Below are positions 7,901-13,401 of a DNA stretch of 15,468 bases, piece by piece (positions within the stretch are counted from its first letter, which is position 1; each line of letters starts with the position of its first letter). The DNA comes from Lachnospiraceae bacterium (GTDB lineage Bacteria > Bacillota_A > Clostridia > Lachnospirales > Lachnospiraceae). Location of the stretch: contig JAFYAD010000313.1 of assembly GCA_017540915.1 (NCBI GenBank), positions 1-15,468 on the forward strand, given 5' to 3'. Under the pieces are notes generated by a model. That model had not been told where the DNA came from and searched no databases. It was given only the letters and a program-made list of their open reading frames with translations. The translations under genes and the position numbers were made by a program.

Positions 7901-10621
7901 ATCGCCATCTAATCTTGTCCTGTCAATACCGCAATTATAGATGAATCCATAATTTTCAGACGCAATACCCGCAGAAACTCCACCGGTTGCTGACGGACTT
8001 CCATAGGAATTACAATCCCTTATATAAACATTCCGTCCGTTGATACCAACAATACCACCCACAAAATCTACGCCTTTAGTATCGCCGTAATTATGACAAT
8101 TCACAAGCTGAGGCATAGCGGTTGCAGGGATTCGAAGATCATTGTCTTCGTCTTTTTCGTTGTATGCAACTTCTGATAATCCGGAAATAAACAGATTTCC
8201 GGCAATTCCACCGGTAAATGAATCTCCCGTAACGTTTGCCTTATTTACCACAGATTCTTTAACCCCTGATATTCCTATACCAAAATCATTTGAAATACCG
8301 GTGCCATATGCATAACCGAATATACCTCCCACACCATAAGCATAAAGGTCAGCATTCGAATAAGCTATGCCTGATATATTTGTTTCCTTTGTCTCCTCAT
8401 ATATCCTCTCTCTTGCGTCCTGCTGTGTAATGGCAGGGGTAGCGGTAACATCATGAAGACGTCCGACAACCTTTCCGGAAGTCTTAATATCATCAATCTT
8501 CTCTCCATTTTTTAATATGACCGTGCCTGACAGCATGCCTACGCCACAGGCATATCTTTCATTTAAGCTTTCAGTAACAGCGACATCGCTGAGATCAAGT
8601 CCGTCACGTGCAGCCTCTTCTCTGTCATCCAGCTTTCTGAATACATCGGCATCCATGTCGCAATCTTTATCAAAAACAATGCCCTTCAATGTGCCTGTGC
8701 TCCTGCCGCACAATATACCTGCAGCTTCTATCTTATCACCATATATGGCCTTATCTGCATTTTCAGCAGAAAAAGGCAGGATACTAGCTTTTGAATTTTT
8801 TACTTTGATGTTTTTGATGGTACCGTTATTTCTGCCGATAATACCGGCGGTGCTTCGAATATTGGTGAGATCACCGTTTTTATCAACTGTGCCGTCTGCC
8901 TGTCTTTCGTATTCAACTGCACCTCTGTTATTGATCAGGAAATTGGAAATAGAATGATCTTGATCTGTATCGTCATTTTTGCCATTTATAGTGCTGTGCT
9001 CCGAAAGAAAATCTATCATCGGGAATCCCACAACAGATGTATCTATCATTCCATCCAATCTGGGGATTCCATCCAATCTGAGGATTCCTTCCTCACCGGC
9101 TACACGGCTGTATATCTTCGCATTACTATAATCAAGATCCTCAACCAGATCATATTCGAAACCTTGTGCGCCGGTAACAGACGCCTCCGAGTACCTTATA
9201 TTTGAAAGATGTCTTATATTGGAAATCTTAAATGTATCTGCGGATTCCTTTTCGGAAAACAAAGCGTTTTTCACGTTAGATTCCATGGAAACACCGGATA
9301 CATAATTTGCCTCCCCGATACCCACTACAGAAACACCTGCGTATATATCAGAGGGATCTAATCCCATTATTCTGGTAATGGAAAAACCGGTCAGATCTGT
9401 TTTCTTATCTTTGTCTATTGCATCACCAAATGCCATAGACATACCTGTGGTAACCGCATCCAAAGTTATGCAAAGCACGTATCGTCTTTGCTCCGGAGCC
9501 TTTGCCTGCTCCTCCGGATCTTTCGACTCTTCATACGATACCATAAAATCCATAGGTTTGGTTTTTTTACCATCATTAAAGACAGAACCGTCGGTCAAAG
9601 TCACATCGATAGTATCCATACGCTGACCACCCTTAGATAACGGGGTTCCGTCTTTCATTCTGGCGACAGTAAATGTGCAGAACTTAACATCACTGTCATC
9701 ACCTTTTTTGTATAATGCGACGTCAAAACTGGTATCCTCATCTTCACGCTCCGAATCCGAGCTCATGGAAAGATAGAGTGTCTCCTCGTTATGAAGCCTA
9801 CACTCGGTTATATTGATCGGTGTTCCGGATGCAAAGGATATTACATTTACCTGGTCAGCAGCATAATAACCTACTGCAAAATCTTCTCTCTCTTTGGGAT
9901 TACGGGCATCTCCCGTACCCGGATCATAGTAGATATAATAAGCCTCACGTTCCACGCTGACGTTAGCGGGCTGCATTCTGTATTCTATGGACGTAGCCCA
10001 TTCGCTGTAAAACACGGAATACACTTTCCCTGCTGTAAGATCGAATTCTATGAGTATTGATCCGTTCAGGATCTCTTTTTCGCTGACATAGCTTTCTATA
10101 AGATCAAAGAGCGCAGCTTCCCTGGCATTTTTGGGGCTTTCATCTTTATAACGATTCAGATTTACGGAAAGGAAACCGTATTCATGTTCATTGCCTTCGT
10201 TGTCTTTATACGAGGGGATATGATATGCCGCCTTTAAAAGATCCGGGTTTTCTCCTTTATATTTTTCCTCGAATTCCGCTTTTTCTTCTTCACTCGCACC
10301 TTCCGCCGGCTGACTTGCCTGCTTGAATATATTGCTGCCTGTACCGTCTCCGTCACCGCCCATGGTCTTACGCAAAGAGACCATATATGCATCCAGTGCG
10401 CCCCTGCTCTCCCTGTTCGACAAGGCAGACTGAGCCGCAAGATATATGGTCTTTGCCTTTTCCTCGCTGCCAACATAAGCATAATGCGCCACCCCGCCGG
10501 TAACGCCCCATGCCGCAGCTGCGACCACTATAGCGATCACTGTGATGGTGATCACCATCTCCACCAGCGTAAATCCTTTATTTTCATATTTTGTTGTATT
10601 TATTCTATTCTGTTCAAACAT
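1955..10621 (-). CDS. Giant modular prepilin, probable pilus-tip adhesin (2888 aa)
   Basis: First gene of the pilin operon, with GAGG seven bases before ATG 10621. Residues 1-16 form a leader ending KG, followed by FTLVEMVITITVIAIVVAAA: class III cleavage at G16|F17, Glu21 at mature +5, one hydrophobic helix. Residues about 40-220 read like a pilin domain (helix YLAAQSALSNRES, strands ILIEFDLTAGKVYSVFYSEW). Residues about 590-1630 contain some twenty GLUG-like repeats (GG[IV]xGxN...G.[IV]xxC), predicted to form an extracellular beta-solenoid. Residues about 1905-2010 look fibronectin-III-like (weak). Residues 2032-2888 are three tandem copies of a module of about 280 residues. There is no sortase signal or second membrane segment at the C-terminus (ends FYLYAESP), so anchoring would be through the pilin helix alone. 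Ordinary pilins have 120-250 residues. The arrangement matches the idea of modular pilins known from Streptococcus sanguinis PilB/PilC, where a pilin module carries a large adhesive domain. Adhesin function and tip location are inference; the prepilin leader and repeats are seen directly. Confidence 0.88.
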   Translation of the reverse strand: MFEQNRINTTKYENKGFTLVEMVITITVIAIVVAAAAWGVTGGVAHYAYVGSEEKAKTIYLAAQSALSNRESRGALDAYMVSLRKTMGGDGDGTGSNIFKQASQPAEGASEEEKAEFEEKYKGENPDLLKAAYHIPSYKDNEGNEHEYGFLSVNLNRYKDESPKNAREAALFDLIESYVSEKEILNGSILIEFDLTAGKVYSVFYSEWATSIEYRMQPANVSVEREAYYIYYDPGTGDARNPKEREDFAVGYYAADQVNVISFASGTPINITECRLHNEETLYLSMSSDSEREDEDTSFDVALYKKGDDSDVKFCTFTVARMKDGTPLSKGGQRMDTIDVTLTDGSVFNDGKKTKPMDFMVSYEESKDPEEQAKAPEQRRYVLCITLDAVTTGMSMAFGDAIDKDKKTDLTGFSITRIMGLDPSDIYAGVSVVGIGEANYVSGVSMESNVKNALFSEKESADTFKISNIRHLSNIRYSEASVTGAQGFEYDLVEDLDYSNAKIYSRVAGEEGILRLDGIPRLDGMIDTSVVGFPMIDFLSEHSTINGKNDDTDQDHSISNFLINNRGAVEYERQADGTVDKNGDLTNIRSTAGIIGRNNGTIKNIKVKNSKASILPFSAENADKAIYGDKIEAAGILCGRSTGTLKGIVFDKDCDMDADVFRKLDDREEAARDGLDLSDVAVTESLNERYACGVGMLSGTVILKNGEKIDDIKTSGKVVGRLHDVTATPAITQQDARERIYEETKETNISGIAYSNADLYAYGVGGIFGYAYGTGISNDFGIGISGVKESVVNKANVTGDSFTGGIAGNLFISGLSEVAYNEKDEDNDLRIPATAMPQLVNCHNYGDTKGVDFVGGIVGINGRNVYIRDCNSYGSPSATGGVSAGIASENYGFIYNCGIDRTRLDGDDYIPKISGNMVVAGAIASVNHRDSVIADCHTAVVDIDGLNDKILISGDDMDTFGYLVGKNDGIVNGGKAGRFIGYDSRKTKMIIGGAVGSNYSVTKNITVTAELEDDGEAEVIGGVAGENLGRVTKCIFAGKITKDKGISVDITVGGITGRNVGTYNASIKDCYLVGAQLEVTGKCTYTETDGENNRLRKSSAVGGVCAVNEFGAKVENCYLTGLGKADADKNADTDTDGNTIVDRQTELDVRYGMVGGVAAVNYGSVKNCGYTDKIFYQDGEELKLTEDTKDLTADMDLAEKAIGELKTIRNTNADNYTASETAIKSLSDLFMNDDTGFITPAANKVCGYLTDDKEKYQYALPKESLTDGGMTWSAYNADSDFVVLSMSNGRGCIGGIVGYNTQSGKVEECASGRWLVENYLPAVKYNATGGVIGLNAASGDKVNTNINFAYVRTELPAIPYSDLNEYGQDIYGYDKAGAKENNRFYYVGGVIGEQKCANTGGWTLSSCVNVGTVVNYYGNNVGGVTCKIAGNGGTVEYCYNYGLLMSGYTTKYMQGFSGTAGGIVAHYSDLQGGQTNNVLHCRNYGTVGFPMQGVDAETNIRKSRFGGMIANDVGGVVGEISAPNSTKLYTVNIEDCVNAKSAKVYGQSQTGGIISMIGCLMNEQMGGGDSNTVNSIFVNIDTCRNYSSEIWDTREVDTDGEKMSHGGAGILSQRRVYGGDEELWIGHTTIQNCFSILMTGYKSDGNQLFDNNNGGGAIAKSKKANQNDFEKSLKYSGNNYFMDECSFQYYSSSKLREDGSTSGNAQVLNNVAGNICVNVGESAPAGNNTLSYGSNNKITNSYRCSDKKAGTQRMAVVSYGSNGRYALIVEPDGYKMANMTVQNTWKDGNYICFKGKDSGGVVSTVKCPIIYTFSEGANSAPYSIELVDYFKFDRLRKDDSYRSQLEGTYNSLSGKKLATRLPVADEYDMDEYAFDAAFLKYIKTCKDAQDPDIVENLSVKDNKKEGNYLATWGIRPSSGSGNATAKEFDVEIRYVKVEEGTDFDPTKIDEYIAEYGKPHDTDELLSYGTSIGFVTPDDMTFETGYDYYAVVRARDSRAKTKANPDSWYSDVLKNATYNNKTISSYIKIEKKLPTPEFEIIAYRKKWMLHLKNADKFTKYINLNNFEVGVYGIKAKTNDTIDDNTIVKLTKSDICVSDNGLKPDALLNNAVDATKLATRFTNEADRPGQVLYGYAKADGCLDADLYKFTVYIPQSAAPDVDFEIEVSENGLNKKKPYYTGTLKYNAYDRNSTIVPSVSQVFRVELYGTRKETDEDGKETIWHETIAYKEYSLNVGETTDINIGYYDAPSTVTFNGTYYTSFNIDVWYASPGQGDVYTYFETTAERADKTKRNTGYVKDVSNKEMPYFFKPVKLPTPVFEIVPYDGSWQLHLKNAEEYESFIDKDGFEVGAYAKVNGNPSDTQRVSLTKTDISKLMGGTQDDGILNDYNDALSIAKGTKDYVLYGYAKATDYNDSSLSAFTVYVPQKVDAANYLVNPIIIYNLNDTDNRLWDKTQPSYTGTLTYPKFDNKNGKIPPVPQIFLVELYGTRSGKDSENSDITWHETIAKKEYSLAQGGSQDVNIGYSDVREGIDLSVYDSFHVDVRYYSPGQGPVYNYIETTEAKAAKKLRGTGFVTDVTGENIKYYYYPFLKTPKIRIVGADRNPSYYAVLENVDDFVGSGAQISVKEDKKNRTTIIDTSTPIDVNGVDLYATQISQSGWDKSWAKVIINVTADGRFLPAETQYSSTKNTLCLQRFTDNNGMNISFTSEVMFTESDGRVTGVSGTIKSTSHKDITQYFRYEVFGKDSNGDYKTVYLSDDKAMTIGQEEHTYDVNEDLSGIDLSGYSDLKFAVWYSKCDINSNATDKSNGNCIYQYVELTEDVAKKMSCYNKNTGRFEGSRESGLLIYNSSSGTKYYYVSALYDNANYRCVSNTYGTYFSSSGSFYLYAESP
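1958..2860 (-). repeat. C-terminal module, copy 3, diverged (residues 2588-2888)
   Basis: Begins LKTPKIRI at the position expected for a third copy. It keeps LENVDDF (for LKNADKF), YFRYEVFGKDS (for VELYGTR), a SDLKFAVWYSKCD segment matching SFHVDVRYYSPG, and IYQYVELTEDVAKK matching VYNYIETTEAKAAKK. The SPGQG loop is replaced by a longer cysteine-containing insertion. About 60 extra residues rich in Ser, Tyr and Gly form the end of the protein. Confidence 0.6.
2861..3688 (-). repeat. C-terminal module, copy 2 (residues 2312-2587)
   Basis: Begins LPTPVFEI and follows copy 1 directly. Shared landmarks: LHLKNAEEY, FEVGAYA, VLYGYAKATD, FTVYVPQ, SYTGTLTY, IFLVELYGTRS, WHETIAKKEYSL, VNIGYSD, SPGQGPVYNYIETT. 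It is 276 residues long and clearly homologous to copy 1 over its full length. Confidence 0.8.
3689..4528 (-). repeat. C-terminal module, copy 1 (residues 2032-2311)
   Basis: Protein repeat of 280 residues. Landmarks in order: LPTPEFEI, LHLKNADKF, FEVGVYG, VLYGYAKADG, FTVYIPQ, YYTGTLKY, VFRVELYGTRK, WHETIAYKEYSL, INIGYYD, SPGQGDVYTYFETT. All of them recur in the same order in copy 2, and several recur in copy 3. I do not recognise the family; the many alternating hydrophobic residues suggest beta-sandwich domains. Confidence 0.8.
5725..8860 (-). repeat. GLUG-like solenoid repeats in the giant pilin
   Basis: Protein-level repeats, residues about 590-1632 of the giant pilin. Each unit pairs a glycine-rich turn (TAGIIGRNNG, FVGGIVGING, VIGGVAGENLG, AVGGVCAVN, MVGGVAAVNYG, GCIGGIVGYN, YVGGVIGE, DVGGVVGE) with a strand ending in a cysteine (KNCGYTD, ENCYLTG, DCYLVG, KCIFAG, SCVNVG, YCYNYG, HCRNYG, TCRNYS). 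Spacing between units is irregular, with insertions. GLUG repeats are known in large secreted and surface proteins of Firmicutes; the solenoid fold is inferred. Confidence 0.75.
9051..9086. repeat. 18-bp in-frame tandem duplication in the giant pilin gene
   Basis: Two adjacent 18-base units (9051-9068 and 9069-9086) differ at one base. They encode the doubled hexapeptide seen in RLDGIPRLDG, so the duplication is in frame. Confidence 0.85.
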
Positions 10622-10691
10622 ACTTAAGCCTCACACATGCAAGTTGTCATACAACCGATGCACCGAAGAGTAAACCATATCACTGTGGTTG

Positions 10692-10721
10692 ATTATACCA
10701 CATTATACGCCGTTCCGTCAT
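10692..10721 (-). promoter_or_regulatory. Promoter of the pilin operon (extended -10)
   Basis: On the minus strand an extended -10, TGGTATAAT (hexamer at 10697-10692), is preceded by ATGACG (10721-10716, 4 of 6 to TTGACA) with an 18-base spacer. A second TATAAT lies ten bases upstream (10707-10702). Transcription would start near 10685, giving a leader of about 64 bases before ATG 10621. A 6-bp inverted repeat (TGTGGT...ACCACA, 10684-10702) overlaps the -10 and could be an operator. Confidence 0.6.
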
Positions 10722-10777
10722 ATTTATCGGCAAAAAACCTTATTTTTTTAACCCTTTCACAATACGAGAATTTCCTT

Positions 10778-10806
10778 TTGACCCTTAATTCGTAATATGA
10801 TAACAT
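10778..10806 (+). promoter_or_regulatory. Candidate promoter of the STAND ATPase gene
   Basis: TTGACC (10778-10783, 5 of 6 to consensus), a 17-base spacer and TAACAT (10801-10806, 4 of 6). This would give a leader of about 100 bases before ATG 10917, with no obvious structure in it. Confidence 0.4.
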
Positions 10807-10916
10807 GATCTGAGAGTCAAAAAGTAATTTACTGCAAGCGGTACCCCTTATGACGAATACCCGCAATCCTGCCCATCAGAGACACCTTCCACACTGCGAA
10901 AGCGAGGAGAATCATC

Positions 10917-13373
10917 ATGATCATGAAAGTACTTGACAGAGAAAAACCTTCAGCACTTAAAACATCACAGCTTTTCACAGACAGGGCGGATGAACTTCGC
11001 ACGATCTTGGACGAGTATGAGCTTCTCCGTCAAAATCCCGGACAAGCCTCCGTCATCAATCTGTCAGGTATTTCCGGCATAGGTAAGACCTCCCTGCTGG
11101 AGAAACTCATGTCGGCCATCACAAACGCAGACAGAGCTTCAAAAAGAGAATCCAACATCCTTTATTACAGTTTCGAGAGGATTCACGAAAAAAACAAAGA
11201 AAAGTTTTTGCTGAATTTTGCATATCAGCTCCTTGAAACCGGTCCCGATACCGACCTCTCTTCATTTCTTTACGCTTACAAAAAGTTACTCAGTGCAACA
11301 GAACCCGAAGACAAGGTATTGGCAGATATAAAAGAGACTCATTTTGTAAAAAAGAGAGGCTTCGAGATCGCAGCGACCATTGTATCGGATTTCATCCCCT
11401 TCGGAGGCAATACTTTTTCCATGATCGCGGAACGTCTGATAGACAAAATTGAACGCGGCAACGAGAGGAAGGTTCGCTCCGAGATAGACGGTTCGTCCGA
11501 GACAGAATTGCGTGACAGACTGCACCGGTATTTCTCCTATGACGCATATGAGTATTTTAAGAGTCTTGATACCCCATACATAGTCATCTTAGACGGCTGT
11601 GAAAAATATCTGAACAGGAACGGTGATCCCGACAACAGAAAAGAAAGATGGATCATGGATCTTATCCAAAGGCTTCCCAATGTTCTGTGGATCATCAGCG
11701 GAAGGGAAAAACTGAACTGGCCTGCGGATTTCGGCGTCATAAACATTGATTTGCCGGAGTTTGACAAAACATACGTTGAACAGTTTTTTGACACCTACAG
11801 AGATGTTTATTCCGCTCCGGATGTGAGCCGCGAGCTTCGTGATCATGTTTTTTCACTGACAAAAGGCGTCCCTGTATATCTTCGCCTGTGCCTTGAAAAT
11901 TATGACGATTACCCGGATAAAGCCTCTATCCGCACTGATGATATCGGAAAGGACACCGAGGAACTTCTTCGCAGATTTTTTGACAACTATTCGGAAAGCC
12001 AGAAACGCATCATGGTCTTACTGTGCTTTTTGCCGGACGGCTTTACTCCCGAAAAAGCATATGAGATATTCGGTCAGTACGATAAGATCACCTTCATGAG
12101 CATTTTGGACAAACTCATGGATACAGCAGCTTTTGAAAATACCGGAGCAGGGCTCAGAATACACAGCGTGGTCCGTAGATCAGTCCTCGAAAATGCGGAC
12201 AGTATCGATAAACCGGAAGTCTTCTCTGAGATCCTGAATACCCTCGCTGCCGTTCCGCAACGCTTCGAGCAAAACAATCTGTGGGGAAAAGCCATAACAT
12301 ACCGTGAAGAAATGTGTACCGATATAGAGATCTGGTGTCACACCCATGAAGGCGGCGAAATACTGCTGGCGGATAATCGGATGTTGCTCGGGGAAGATTA
12401 CTACAACAGATACATAAAATTCTATAACAAAGAAGACAGCACTATATGTAAAACCTTATACAGAAAAGCATTGGATATCCTGAAAAAACATTATGAGCCC
12501 GGAGCATGGCTGATGCTGGATGCAATACTTAAATACGTCTCCTGCATAGAGCTTGCCGATATTGGCAGCGAACTCACCGATCTCGCAAAAGATTGTTTTG
12601 AACTGATCAAAAAAGAACATGCCGATGAAAAGGCTGAATCCCTCAAATATGTTTTCTATCTGTGGAGCAACACCTGGCAAAACGACTGGGAAATGCTCTC
12701 ATATGTTGAGGATCTTTTAGATGATATGACCAACGACGATCCCGAAATTGCCGATATAAGAAAATATATTGAAGACTTCTATGAAAATAGCCGGATTGAC
12801 GAAGAACTTCCGGATGAATACTGGGAGGATCAGGAATCTGCTGCCGCAGAACTGGAAAAAGATATAGAGAAAAACGAGGCTGATTATAAGCATTTCACAG
12901 AAACATACGAGCCCGGAAAAGACTATGACGAAGATCAGTGCAGATCATTGGATTGCCTTGCATCCGGACTCAGATATCAAAATTACGACATAAATTCAGC
13001 AGTAGATATCCAGCGAAAGCTTTACGATATCTTCAAGGAAAAAAGCGGCGGCGCGGAAACTCCGGACAGTGTTAATGCACTTATCAACATAGCGGAGTAT
13101 TACAACGATGCCATGATCGGATCCCTGTCAGACGCCGAACAGGAACTTACAAAAGCCTACCGGATCCTGAAAGAGAACTCATCTTTAAGATCCTCCGTTT
13201 CCATGGCACATGTCCTCTATCTTCTCGCAGACATGTGTTACGAGCAGGAAAAGATAAGTGAAGCCCTGTCATACTACAAAGAACTCGAACATGAACAGAA
13301 ACAGAACGGCGACCGTGTTATGGATGCCGCAGAACTCAGACAACAGATCAACCGTCTGTCCAAATTAATATGA
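10917..13373 (+). CDS. STAND-type P-loop ATPase with TPR-like C-terminus (818 aa)
   Basis: AGGAGA ends seven bases before ATG 10917, supporting this start; an ATG at 10923 is possible. After a short lead-in containing FTDRADEL comes the Walker A GISGIGKTS (residues 51-59, Lys57), then Walker B YIVILDG (about 220-227, Asp226), LWIISGRE (about 255-262, in the place of the STAND sensor-arginine motif) and GVP (about 320-322), matching the GxP motif of STAND NTPases. Residues about 345-430 look like the winged-helix part (SQKRIMVLLCFLPDGFTPEKA, LRIHSVVRRSVLE). The rest is helical, with an acidic stretch near 630-670 and TPR-like helices at the end (ADMCYEQEKISEALSYYKEL). It has no signal peptide or membrane segment, so it should be cytosolic. 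STAND proteins usually act as ATP-driven switches that sense a ligand through the C-terminal repeats. No N-terminal effector or HTH domain is visible, so the output is unknown. It is divergent from the pilin operon and may control it, which is inference. Confidence 0.8.
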   Translation: MIMKVLDREKPSALKTSQLFTDRADELRTILDEYELLRQNPGQASVINLSGISGIGKTSLLEKLMSAITNADRASKRESNILYYSFERIHEKNKEKFLLNFAYQLLETGPDTDLSSFLYAYKKLLSATEPEDKVLADIKETHFVKKRGFEIAATIVSDFIPFGGNTFSMIAERLIDKIERGNERKVRSEIDGSSETELRDRLHRYFSYDAYEYFKSLDTPYIVILDGCEKYLNRNGDPDNRKERWIMDLIQRLPNVLWIISGREKLNWPADFGVINIDLPEFDKTYVEQFFDTYRDVYSAPDVSRELRDHVFSLTKGVPVYLRLCLENYDDYPDKASIRTDDIGKDTEELLRRFFDNYSESQKRIMVLLCFLPDGFTPEKAYEIFGQYDKITFMSILDKLMDTAAFENTGAGLRIHSVVRRSVLENADSIDKPEVFSEILNTLAAVPQRFEQNNLWGKAITYREEMCTDIEIWCHTHEGGEILLADNRMLLGEDYYNRYIKFYNKEDSTICKTLYRKALDILKKHYEPGAWLMLDAILKYVSCIELADIGSELTDLAKDCFELIKKEHADEKAESLKYVFYLWSNTWQNDWEMLSYVEDLLDDMTNDDPEIADIRKYIEDFYENSRIDEELPDEYWEDQESAAAELEKDIEKNEADYKHFTETYEPGKDYDEDQCRSLDCLASGLRYQNYDINSAVDIQRKLYDIFKEKSGGAETPDSVNALINIAEYYNDAMIGSLSDAEQELTKAYRILKENSSLRSSVSMAHVLYLLADMCYEQEKISEALSYYKELEHEQKQNGDRVMDAAELRQQINRLSKLI

Positions 13374-13376
13374 AAA

Positions 13377-13401
13377 GGGATTGCCTGATCAAGGCAATCC
13401 C
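13377..13401. terminator. Bidirectional terminator between convergent genes
   Basis: Ten-base arms GGGATTGCCT (13377-13386) and AGGCAATCCC (13392-13401) around a five-base loop. On the minus strand the stem is followed by TTTTCATATTAATTT. On the plus strand a run of seven T follows after a 13-base gap. It starts four bases after the ATPase stop, and the TGA of the cyclase gene begins in the loop, so the stem serves both genes. Confidence 0.8.

Larger units (their letters stand above)
10622..10916. other. Divergent intergenic region
   Basis: A gap of 295 bases between the divergent starts of the giant pilin gene and the STAND ATPase gene. It carries promoters for both directions. A small inverted repeat, GTTGT-cat-ACAAC (10643-10655), lies in the pilin leader. 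I see no tRNA, no small gene with a ribosome site, and no c-di-GMP-I (GEMM) riboswitch core. Confidence 0.6.

Noticed and set aside
7394..7912. Plus-strand open frame of 172 codons inside the giant pilin gene
   Set aside because: It is antisense to the GLUG repeat coding sequence, which is continuous over the whole stretch. There is no start signal and no recognisable domain.
1958..8860. CRISPR array or DNA-level repeat array
   Set aside because: The repeats are visible only at protein level (GLUG units and the C-terminal module) and have diverged at DNA level. There are no short identical repeats with regular spacers.
10622..10916. c-di-GMP riboswitch in the pilin or ATPase leader
   Set aside because: These riboswitches often precede clostridial pilin genes, so I looked for one. 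The pilin leader (about 64 bases) is too short, and neither strand shows the GEMM core motifs.
10917..13373. Antiviral Avs-type STAND defence gene
   Set aside because: The ATPase features fit, but no effector domain is present and no other defence gene is nearby, so I do not assign a defence role.
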